Both the position numbers and the translations under genes were made by a program. This document shows positions 28,806-36,978 of a stretch of DNA of 64,000 nt, piece after piece. The notes below the pieces were generated by a model that worked only from the letters and a program-made list of their open reading frames with translations, was not told the origin of the DNA and did not search any database. This DNA is from Rhynchopus euleeides (Eukaryota > Euglenozoa > Diplonemea > Diplonemida > Diplonemidae): contig OY723272.1 in NCBI GenBank assembly GCA_963210315.1, forward strand, positions 1,984,001 through 2,048,000, read 5' to 3'. Position 1 is the stretch's first letter, and every line of letters begins with the position of its first letter.

Positions 28806-30392
28806 ATGGAGGTGACGGTGCAGTCGACTGTGTCAGGGGAGAGTGCGGTGGTGAGCGTGCCGGAGGCTGGGGATGTGCCGTCGCTCCGCCGTGCTGCCGC
28901 CAGCGCACTGGACCTCTGCGAGGACCTCTGCGTGCTGCGGATCAGCAGCGGGGACAACGAGAAGCTCACAGCTGAATCCTTCTTCGGGCTGAGCGACGGG
29001 GACACTGTGCTCGTGGGCCTCACCGATGCATCGGAGGCAAAACTCGACCTGGCGCAGCGCGGGTTCGATACCGACTATCTATGCACCACCAACGTCAGCA
29101 ATGCGGTGAAGTCGGGAGACGCCCAGCTGCTCCGCCACCTGGTTCTCGCAGGGGCACCAGTTTGCGAGTACTGCCTGCAAAGCATCTTTGAGGCGGACCG
29201 TCCCGAGTTCCTGCGCATTGTGCTGGACAGCAACTTGTCCATCACGGATTCGATGCTCTCCAATGCGGTCGCCTTTGCGAAGGACGAGTGTTACCGCATG
29301 GTGCTGGCGAGAACCACCGACACTTTGGACGTCTGCCGGGTGATGCAGACCATCGTATGGTACAAGCGCTTCCCCTTCGAACGCCTGCGTGCCTTGTTGG
29401 AGACGCGTGGGGTAACCGACAGCTGCCGCAGGGCGATGGAAGACCTCTTCTCGATGTTCGCGTGGAGCAAGGAAGCCATTGTCTACATGTTGGAGAAGGC
29501 CACCATCCCCAGGGTCAGACTGCTGTCAGCGGCGCACGAGAGTGTGCGCAAGCGCTCGCCCGAAGCCCTGGAGTTTCTCCTGGGGAAGCTCACCCCCACT
29601 GAGACGGACACTTTCATCACTGCCCACCCTTGCCCGCTGGAGGAGGCGGTGGCAGGACGCTGCACCCGGTCTGTGCGCCTGCTGCTCGATGCGGGCTGTG
29701 GACGCCGCCTCTGCCTCGACAGGGCAGGGGTCAGGGACACGCTGAAGGAGGTGCCGTGCGAGACACTTGACACCCGCACCACGCCTGGTCGTGTCCTGTC
29801 CTACCTTTTCGTGGAACCGCCAGCAGTGATGAGTGCGTGTGCCCCCATGGTCCTGGAGTGCCCTGAGCTGCAGCCGTACATCGGGCTGCATGTCGCCAGC
29901 GCGAGGAGGTCGCGCACCCTTCTGCACTATGTAGCACGGAAGGGCGACTCGGGTGCCACACGCCTGCTGCTGCGGCACGGTGTGGATGCGGACGCTGTGG
30001 ACGAGAAGGGGCGCACGGCGCTGCTGTATGCTGCATACCACGGCCATGCGGAGGTGGTGCAGGACCTGCTGTCGGGGCAGGGTCGGGCCCGGGCCACCAT
30101 CGGCAAGGCGTGTGACAATGGGACCTTCCCCCTTCTGGAGGCGGCACGGCGTGGGCACTGCGATGTGGTGGCGAGGCTGCTCGAGAGTGGGGCTGACCCG
30201 AATGCCGCAACACCCGCAGGGACCACGCCGCTGCATTGTGCGGCTTTCTGTGGGCATGCCGAAGCTGTCCTGTCCCTCCTGTCTGCAGGCGCGCGCCCCA
30301 ACGTGCAGAACCACAAGGGATCCCCCCTCAGTGCAGCACAGGCGAAGGGGCACCTCGCAGTCGTGGGGATGCTTCAGAATGCCCGTCCCTGA
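28806..30392 (+). CDS. Ankyrin-repeat protein with ubiquitin-like N-terminus, copy 1
   Basis: ATG at 28806, 528 residues, intronless. Residues 1-75 look like a ubiquitin-like fold (EVTVQSTVSGESAVVSV ... LFGLSDGDTVLVGL-type spacing). Residues 90-370 are degenerate ankyrin-like helices (LLRHLVLAGAPV, FLRIVLDSNLSI, VRLLLDAGCGRR). Residues 385-528 hold about five canonical ankyrin repeats (RTLLHYVARKGDSGATRLLL, GRTALLYAAYHGHAEVVQDL, TPLHCAAFCGHAEAVLSLL). Ankyrin repeats bind proteins; the partner is unknown. Tandem copy at 31319. The upstream 230 bp is conserved between the copies and probably holds the promoter and 5' leader. A real host gene by codon composition and duplication. No catalytic domain seen. 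Confidence 0.85.
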   Translation: MEVTVQSTVSGESAVVSVPEAGDVPSLRRAAASALDLCEDLCVLRISSGDNEKLTAESFFGLSDGDTVLVGLTDASEAKLDLAQRGFDTDYLCTTNVSNAVKSGDAQLLRHLVLAGAPVCEYCLQSIFEADRPEFLRIVLDSNLSITDSMLSNAVAFAKDECYRMVLARTTDTLDVCRVMQTIVWYKRFPFERLRALLETRGVTDSCRRAMEDLFSMFAWSKEAIVYMLEKATIPRVRLLSAAHESVRKRSPEALEFLLGKLTPTETDTFITAHPCPLEEAVAGRCTRSVRLLLDAGCGRRLCLDRAGVRDTLKEVPCETLDTRTTPGRVLSYLFVEPPAVMSACAPMVLECPELQPYIGLHVASARRSRTLLHYVARKGDSGATRLLLRHGVDADAVDEKGRTALLYAAYHGHAEVVQDLLSGQGRARATIGKACDNGTFPLLEAARRGHCDVVARLLESGADPNAATPAGTTPLHCAAFCGHAEAVLSLLSAGARPNVQNHKGSPLSAAQAKGHLAVVGMLQNARP

Positions 30393-31318
30393 AAAGGTTC
30401 AGGGAGGGCTGGTCTGTCTTTTTTGTTCCAGCCACGCCTTTGGGAATGTGACCGACACACGCAGATAGAAGAGTTCGGTTCGCTGCGGCTCTCCTTTCAA
30501 TGCCTTCTCGCAGATGCGTGCAAGGCAAGCAAGTGACAGACCCATGAAGTGTGCCAACCGTCTTTTCCACATTTGTTTTGTTCTCTGACACAGGGTTGCC
30601 TTACCACAGCGAAAGTGTTGGGGATCGGGCGGTGCGTGCAGCGAGGCTTTGTTTGACAGTTTGCTACGTCAACACTGAAATTCGCTGTTTACGCCAACTC
30701 ACCAACGCTGGTGTGAGAGGGACAACCCTGGGATCCCCCGTTTGTAGAAGCAGCCCGCGTTTCACAAACTCGTGTCAGACTCGCAGTGCACCACTGTTCG
30801 CACAGTCAAAGGAGGCGGCGTCACGCCTTTCTCCCACAGAACGTCAGGTCAGCAGGCCCCTTTCCCCGAATGGTAGTCCCCTAACCCATTGCCACTCAGC
30901 CAGAGGTGTGCGTGCCGCTGCAAAGGGGCAGGCCCTCTTGCAGGCCCTGAGAGGGTGCTCATATGAGAGGTTTTGAATTGCGTGCTGGTTGTGAGGAACT
31001 GAAGGCTCCAATGCGCTGGTAAGTGCATTGCGATTTGACCAGACACCAGCCACCCCCACCCCCTGACCCTCTTCCCTGCACCCCGCCCCGCCCCACCCTC
31101 CCACCCCCGTATCCTTGTGTGCTTGCCTCTTGCTCGGGACCTATGTTGCACCTTGCCAACTCTTCTCCAAATCATCAGCGGGTGATCCCCTCCCTGCACT
31201 GCACCTTGCCACGACCCACCGGCATCAACGCACCACCAACACCACCAGTGACGCAGGGTTGTTGTTCTCACCTCCACCTGTTCCACCCCTGACCCAAACC
31301 CACCCCTCACCCGTCGCG
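30393..31318. other. Spacer between the ankyrin genes
   Basis: No gene seen. The right part (from about 31085) is the duplicated upstream region of copy 2; 30879-30990 is the conserved 3' block. Confidence 0.5.
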
Positions 31319-32902
31319 ATGGAGGTGACGGTGCAGTCGACTGTGTCAGGGGAGAGTGCGGTGGTGAGCGTGCCGGAGGCTGGGGATGTGCCGTCGCTCC
31401 GCCGTGCTGCCGCCAGCGCACTGGACCTCTGCGAGGACCTCTGCGTGCTGCGGATCAGCAGTGGGGACAACGAGAAGCTCACAGCTGAATCCTTCTTCGG
31501 GCTGAGTGACGGGGACACTGTGCTCGTGGGCCTCACCGATGCATCGGAGGCAAAACTCGACCTGGCGCAGCGCGGGTTCGATACCGACAAACTGGGCACC
31601 AACGATGTCAGCAATGCGGTGAAGTCGGGAGACGCCCAGCTGCTCCGCCACCTGGTTCTCGCAGGGGCACCAGTTTGCGAGTACTGCCTGCAAAGCATCT
31701 TTGAGGCGGACCGTCCCGAGTTCCTGCGCATTGTGCTGGACAGCAACTTGTCCATCACGGATTCGATGCTCTCCAATGCGGTCGCCTTTGCGAAGGACGA
31801 GTGTTACCGCATGGTGCTGGCGAGAACCACCGACACTTTGGACGTCTGCCGGGTGATGCAGACCATCGTATGGTACAAGCGCTTCCCCTTCGAACGCCTG
31901 CGTGCCTTGTTGGAGACGCGTGGGGTAACCGACAGCTGCCGCAGGGCGATGGAAGACCTCTTCTCGATGTTCGCGTGGAGCAAGGAAGCCATTGTCTACA
32001 TGTTGGAGAAGGCCACCATCCCCAGGGTCAGACTGCTGTCAGCGGCGCACGAGAGTGTGCGCAAGCGCTCGCCCGAAGCCCTGGAGTTTCTCCTGGGGAA
32101 GCTCACCCCCGCTGAGGCGGACACTTTCATCACTGCCCACCCTTGCCCGCTGGAGGAGGCGGTGGCACGACGCTGCACCCGGTCTGTGCGCCTGCTGCTC
32201 GATGCGGGCTGTGGACGCCGCCTCTGCCTCGACAGGGCAGGGGTCAGGGACACGCTGAAGGAGGTGCCGTGCGAGACACTTGACCTCCGCACCACGCCTG
32301 GCCGCGTGATGTCCTCCCTGTTCATGAACCTGCCAGCTATGAATGTGTGTGCCCCCAGGGTCCTGGAGTGCCCTGAGCTGCAGCCGTACATCGGGCTGCA
32401 TGTCGCCAGTGGGAAGAGGTCGCGCACCCTTCTGCACTATGTAGCACGGAAGGGCGACTCGGATGCCACACGCCTGCTGCTGCGGCACGGTGTGGATGCG
32501 GACGCTGTGGACGAGAAGGGGCGCACGGCGCTGCTGTATGCTGCATACCACGGCCATGCGGAGGTGGTGCAGGACCTGCTGTCGGGGCAGGGTCGGGCCC
32601 GGGCCACCATCGGCAAGGCGTGTGACAATGGGACCTTCCCCCTTCTGGAGGCGGCACGGCGTGGGCACTGCGATGTGGTGGCGAGGCTGCTCGAGAGTGG
32701 GGCTGACCCGAATGCCGCAACACCCGCAGGGACCACGCCGCTGCATTGTGCGGCTTTCTGTGGGCATGCCGAAGCTGTCCTGTCCCTCCTGTCTGCAGGC
32801 GCGCGCCCCAACGTGCAGAACCACAAGGGATCCCCCCTCAGTGCAGCACAGGCGAAGGGGCACCTCGCAGTCGTGGGGATGCTTCAGAATGCCCGTCCCT
32901 GA
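31319..32902 (+). CDS. Ankyrin-repeat protein with ubiquitin-like N-terminus, copy 2
   Basis: ATG at 31319, 527 residues, intact and almost identical to copy 1. Differences cluster in two places. In the first, near residue 92, DYLCTTNVSNAV of copy 1 becomes DKLGTNDVSNAV. In the second, around residues 325-345, VLSYLFVEPPAVMSAC becomes VMSSLFMNLPAMNVC with one residue lost. Elsewhere changes are single residues (PTETDT to PAEADT, SARRSR to SGKRSR). Reading frame preservation through both clusters suggests selection or a gene-conversion patch. Domain layout and proposed protein-binding role are as in copy 1. Confidence 0.85.
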   Translation: MEVTVQSTVSGESAVVSVPEAGDVPSLRRAAASALDLCEDLCVLRISSGDNEKLTAESFFGLSDGDTVLVGLTDASEAKLDLAQRGFDTDKLGTNDVSNAVKSGDAQLLRHLVLAGAPVCEYCLQSIFEADRPEFLRIVLDSNLSITDSMLSNAVAFAKDECYRMVLARTTDTLDVCRVMQTIVWYKRFPFERLRALLETRGVTDSCRRAMEDLFSMFAWSKEAIVYMLEKATIPRVRLLSAAHESVRKRSPEALEFLLGKLTPAEADTFITAHPCPLEEAVARRCTRSVRLLLDAGCGRRLCLDRAGVRDTLKEVPCETLDLRTTPGRVMSSLFMNLPAMNVCAPRVLECPELQPYIGLHVASGKRSRTLLHYVARKGDSDATRLLLRHGVDADAVDEKGRTALLYAAYHGHAEVVQDLLSGQGRARATIGKACDNGTFPLLEAARRGHCDVVARLLESGADPNAATPAGTTPLHCAAFCGHAEAVLSLLSAGARPNVQNHKGSPLSAAQAKGHLAVVGMLQNARP

Positions 32903-32975
32903 AAAGGGTCAGGGAGGGCTGGTCTGTCTTTTTTGTTCCAGCCACACCTTTGGGAATGTGACCGACACACACAGA

Positions 32976-34262
32976 TCGAAGCCCAGGGCGAGGCCAGAAC
33001 TTTTTTCGTGCTGGGGACCCCACACATCGGAGTCGGGTGAAGGGCTGTCAGACACTTCGAGATGCGATCCGTAGGCCAGCACCCGCCTCCAGACTTCGTT
33101 CTGCCCTGGTGCTCCCAGGGCGGCTTGCCAAGCTCGACAAGGGATCACAACACTCACAACACTCTCTGTTCAGGCTTCCTGATGCAAAGACCCGTTATGG
33201 TGTCGAGGAGCCATTCCCTGCCGCTTTATACTCCTGACACAAGTGCCCGGTATGGGGAAGCCTTCCCAGGCCAGGCAGTGGAGGGTCGTGCCCAGGAGCT
33301 TCTGGATCGTGGGGGCGTGGATAATGTTCTGGTTTGTTCCCGAAGAGCAGGACCTCCTCCTCCCCTCCTGTCAGTAGCGACAGCATAGTGGCTTTTGGCG
33401 TGTGGCTACCTCACCCCTTGCATTTCCTGCGTTTGCGAGCGGGCAATAGCGAAGTCGCGCAGTCGCGTCGCCAAAGAAGCGCCGTGCCACCCCCCTTCAT
33501 CCAGCCAGGCCCCCTTTCCCTGTGTGGTCCCCTAACCCATTGCCACTCAGCCAGAGGTGTGCGTGCCGCTGCAAAAGGGTAGGCCCTCTTGCAGGCCCTG
33601 AGAGGTGTTCATATGAGAGGTTTTGAATTGCGTGCTGAGCACCTATATGCGCTTGCATAAAAGGGTGCATTTTTTTTTGGTGTTTGCCCTCAACAACTCC
33701 AGTGCCACGGTAGACACAGCTCTGCCTCACGAGCAAAAGCCCTCCCGCACTCCGGATATTGCTGCCCAGTTATCGGCCTGGTCGGTAAACCATAGTGGCG
33801 CGTGCCCTTCAGCAGAAGGAGCGTCAGTCGTGCCAGATGCCCCCCTCCACCACCACCACCACCCACCCCCGCATCTCATCGGGCCACCTTGTTCCGCTTC
33901 GGCTTTGATTCACCTTGCGGTGATTCTTCCACCCCCTTCACACCCAACGAGTGAAGGGAGATCACGACTTCTATTTCAATACCCCCCCCCCCCCGTCACA
34001 CCCCACACCCCGTAGAGCTGCCCCCCCCCCCTCGAGGCACAGCGGGGACGCTCCTGCCTGTTACCGCCACCACCCCCACCCCCGGCGGCTACAAAAAGGA
34101 CTAACATTGCAAGAAGGTGCTGGGAGACCTGCTTTTTCCATTCACTCCTGACAACCAAACCACCTCCACCTCCACCTCCACCCCACCCCACCCCACCCCC
34201 GCGGAACAACAGGCGTGTGGGGAGGGTGATCCCCCCCAAGGCAGGTTCCCCCCCCCGCCCCG
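32976..34262. other. Intergenic, no gene recognised
   Basis: Contains the conserved 3' block (33531-33640), the short repeat at 33951-33992 and C-rich tracts. 34110-34150 resembles 43496-43540 (AGAAGGTG, TGGGAGA, CCATTCACTC), a further small dispersed repeat. Confidence 0.4.
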
Positions 34263-35198
34263 ATGTCTGCCGCCATGAACTTGCTGACGGCTGCGGGGAA
34301 GTGCGATGGGCTGGTCCCCTACCCCCTGCCTGTGGAGGAGGGGATGACGGAGGAGGAGGAGGTGGACGCGATGCGGCGGCAGCTGCAGATGAAGAAGACG
34401 GATTTCGAGCACAACGCTGCTGTGCGGGAGGCACCGACCAGCATCAGCGGGAAGGTGTGGGTTGCTGCGGAGGGGTTCATGGGGCAGACCAAGATGGCTG
34501 TTGGAGAGGTCGAGGTCACCACCGCAGAGAAGCGACTCCTGATGGACGAAACCAGCAAGGAGAAGCTGCTCAAGACGCGGTATAAGGTGGAGGATGTGGA
34601 GCCAGCAGAGGTCCGGGGTGTGTATGCCTGCAGCGCCTACATCCCCTCCGCCGAGAAGTCCCTGCAGGGACATCTCTTCGTCACACTTGGGGCACTGCGG
34701 TTCCATTCCGACGGCGGCTACTTCACGGTGCCTCTAAACAACGTGCTCAGCATTCAGAAAGCGGTGGATTTGGCAGTCGAGCCACGCACCGAGCCTTTCT
34801 TTCTCCCACAGCCCCATCCATCGGTGGCGTGGAATGCGCTTCTCGTGTACTGCATGATGGGTGCGGTGTTCCAGTTCCACAGCTTCGGGGCGGGTCCGGT
34901 GAGCTCGATCATGGGCACAGGGGTGTGGGCACCAAAGCCCCTCCAGAAGTGCTTCCTCCAGTGCGACAGGATCTGGCGGGAGAAGGTTGATATCGACGGG
35001 ATGGTGGAATCGCGGTATGGTTTTGGAGAGGGATTGCCGTGTTGTTTGGTTGCGAGGAATGGCAGGGGTGCGATTGTTGTGTTCTTTGGGGGTGGGGGTG
35101 GGGGGGGGGTCTTCGCTACCGGGTGGTCGTCGGTGCATTTTTTTGGTGCATTTCCCGTTGAATTAGCTGAAAAACTGACGAAGATTGACGATGAATAA
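34263..35198 (+). CDS. GRAM/PH-like domain protein, 3' end altered by MITE
   Basis: ATG at 34263, 311 codons. Residues 1-105 have an acidic helix (EEGMTEEEEVDAMRRQLQMKK) and a basic stretch. Residues about 110-260 resemble a GRAM domain: GVYACSAYIPSAEKSLQGHL then FVTLGALRFHSDGGYFTVPL and NNVLSIQKA, the strand pattern of PH-like lipid- or protein-binding folds at membranes. The last ~32 residues (from the poly-Gly run on) are encoded by a small transposon (35102-35216), which supplies the stop codon at 35196. The ancestral C-terminus is therefore probably lost or replaced. Domain call is moderate; function beyond possible phosphoinositide binding is not inferred. Confidence 0.65.
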   Translation: MSAAMNLLTAAGKCDGLVPYPLPVEEGMTEEEEVDAMRRQLQMKKTDFEHNAAVREAPTSISGKVWVAAEGFMGQTKMAVGEVEVTTAEKRLLMDETSKEKLLKTRYKVEDVEPAEVRGVYACSAYIPSAEKSLQGHLFVTLGALRFHSDGGYFTVPLNNVLSIQKAVDLAVEPRTEPFFLPQPHPSVAWNALLVYCMMGAVFQFHSFGAGPVSSIMGTGVWAPKPLQKCFLQCDRIWREKVDIDGMVESRYGFGEGLPCCLVARNGRGAIVVFFGGGGGGGVFATGWSSVHFFGAFPVELAEKLTKIDDE

Positions 35199-35216
35199 CG
35201 CCCAGCGAAGGCCCCC
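35102..35216. mobile_element. Small MITE related to the GGGGGTCTTCGCT elements
   Basis: Starts GGGGGGGGTCTTCGCTACC and ends (inverse) GGGGGCCTTCGCTGGG. TGG lies on each side (35099-35101, 35217-35219), a 3-bp duplication like that of the larger elements at 11699 and 52974. About 115 bp. It overlaps the 3' ends of two convergent ORFs. Confidence 0.6.
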
Positions 35217-35775
35217 TGGGGCACAGATACATTTCGTGTAGTGTAGGGGGTGTGATGGGGGCAGGGAAGACACCCAGCTGCGGCATCATCGCGGCGGCCA
35301 CCGCAGCAGCGAGATCTCCCGGCGCAATCCCGGGCACTACTGCAGCCACAGCGGCAGCAACAGCGGCATGGTCAGCGGCGGGGGCGGCGGCGACGGCTGC
35401 CGGGTCTACAGGCTGGGGCACCGCCACCCCGACTGGCTTCGGCACGGGTACGACTTCGGGCACGGGCGCGGGCGCGACTTCGACAGCGGCCGGTGCCGCT
35501 GGTGCGACGGCCCCCTGCTGCCCCCGCCCCCCCAGCGAGCCCTCGACCAGCTGGGCCAGCCGCCCCAACTGCCCTTCCAGGCGCGCGGTGGCCGCCTTCA
35601 CCTCCGCGGCCACCGTCGCCTGGAGGGCCTCGGCGGCATCGGCCCTCCGGCGCTTCGTCGCCGACCCCCGAGGAGAGCCGGCGGCCCCCGCGTCGTCCTC
35701 CTCAGCGCCCTCCACGTCCCCCTCCGTGCTCGGCTCCTTCTCGCGCTTGTTGTTGCGCTTGTTGTTGCCGGCCAT
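35116..35775 (-). CDS. Ala/Pro-rich hypothetical protein with basic N-terminus
   Basis: ATG at 35775, 219 codons. Residues 1-45 are Lys/Asn/Asp/Glu-rich with a nuclear-localisation-like KRRR. Residues 48-82 form a predicted coiled coil (AEALQATVAAEVKAATARLEG-like heptads). Residues 90-185 are Ala/Val/Pro repeats (APAPVPEVVPVPKPVGVAVP). The last ~33 residues come from the MITE at 35102-35216, which also holds its stop. It faces the GRAM-like gene. Composition could suggest a gag-like or structural protein, but no domain is recognised. GC-rich low complexity makes a false ORF possible. Confidence 0.45.
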   Translation of the reverse strand: MAGNNKRNNKREKEPSTEGDVEGAEEDDAGAAGSPRGSATKRRRADAAEALQATVAAEVKAATARLEGQLGRLAQLVEGSLGGRGQQGAVAPAAPAAVEVAPAPVPEVVPVPKPVGVAVPQPVDPAAVAAAPAADHAAVAAAVAAVVPGIAPGDLAAAVAAAMMPQLGVFPAPITPPTLHEMYLCPRGPSLGVIHRQSSSVFQLIQREMHQKNAPTTTR

Positions 35776-36455
35776 GTTGTGTCACGGGGGTGTGTTGGGT
35801 ACGGGTGAGTGGGGTGTGTCGGAGACAACGACAGTCGAATTTCTTCGAACGCAGAACACCCCACCAGCCTGCCGGGCGTGTGAAGTGTTCGCAAGGATCC
35901 GCACGGTGAAAAGTTTCCTGAGTTGGCTACGCCGAACTTACAATATTATAATATATATTTGTCACATTCCTGCTGTCCTGCATAACGAGTGAAAGGGGGA
36001 TCATCCTTGTGCTTCCTTTCTACTTCTATTTCACTACCCCCCCACCCGACTCACAGATGCGACTTTGCGAACAAACTTCCCGGGTTCATCTATCCCACCC
36101 CTATCGCGCTGTCATCCTAGTGAAAGGGTGCCCAAGGCAGCGCAACGCGGAATATTCTGCGGCTGGCGCCACGCTCCCCCCCACCCTCCGCAAGAAACGC
36201 TAACCCGGAAGCAGGGGGGGGACACACCCTAACGCCCATTCTGCACTGCCGCGCTGCAAAGGGATTCCCAAAGCCTGCAATGGGCTGTCGCCCGCCCCCC
36301 CCCCCCCCCCCCCCGACTTGCCTGACAAAAGGTGGGGGAAGGGGAAGGGGAAGGGGTTGAATAGGATGCCGAGGGGATTCATACCCCACCCCTCCGGCCC
36401 CCCTGCCTGCTTCGCCCGCATCTCCTGCTGGGGGTATGCCCCCCCCCCCCCCCCC
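35776..36455. other. Intergenic, C/G runs
   Basis: Includes the short repeat at 35988-36045 and C runs of 16-21 bases at about 36295-36314 and 36440-36456. No gene. Confidence 0.5.
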
Positions 36456-36568
36456 CAGGGCTGTAAATAAGGTTTGGGGGTCAGGAGTCGGGAGTCGGTT
36501 ATTTACAGTCACCTAAGGTACCTGGGGTGGGGGGGTGGGGGGCGGGCGGTCTCAAACCCTACTCAATC

Positions 36569-36806
36569 CTGCGCGCATCCTGTAGTACTGTGGCTGCTTG
36601 GTGAGGCTAGCGCAGCAGATTCGACTTTGCTTCTCCGGGCTCTTAGCACAATGACACGTACTCCACGAACAACAATGCTCTAGGGCAAACAAACCGCGCA
36701 CGGCCGGGGTTGAGCTGCTTGGCTCCGTGCTGGCGGCAAACAAGGGGCTGTAGGTAAGTCTACCATTCACAGGGGGCAGCCCACGAACAAAAGGGGAGAG
36801 GGGAAA
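36569..36806 (+). repeat. Dispersed repeat, copy 2
   Basis: Same orientation and high identity to 1738-1978. It lies between the left terminus and the transposase stop of the hAT element. Confidence 0.6.
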
Positions 36807-36978
36807 GGGGTCGCAGCGGCACTCAGAGAGGCAGTGATAGACTCCTCGGGCGCCATAACGCTGACAAAAGGGGGTCAGGGGAAGGAATAACAGCAAACCC
36901 GCAAAAAGGGGGAGGCGGTCGAACCCAGGAGCCGACCTCTCCAACCATATTTACACAACATGATGGGTAACACACAAT

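Larger units (their letters stand above)
28574..32975 (+). repeat. Tandem gene duplication (unit ~2.5 kb)
   Basis: 28574-30468 and about 31085-32975 are near-identical, offset 2513 bp. Further downstream a block with CCTAACCCATTGCCACTCAG and GAGAGGTTTTGAATTGCGTG recurs at 30879-30990 and 33531-33640. The original unit thus included the 3' flank, while the sequence between has diverged. Confidence 0.9.
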
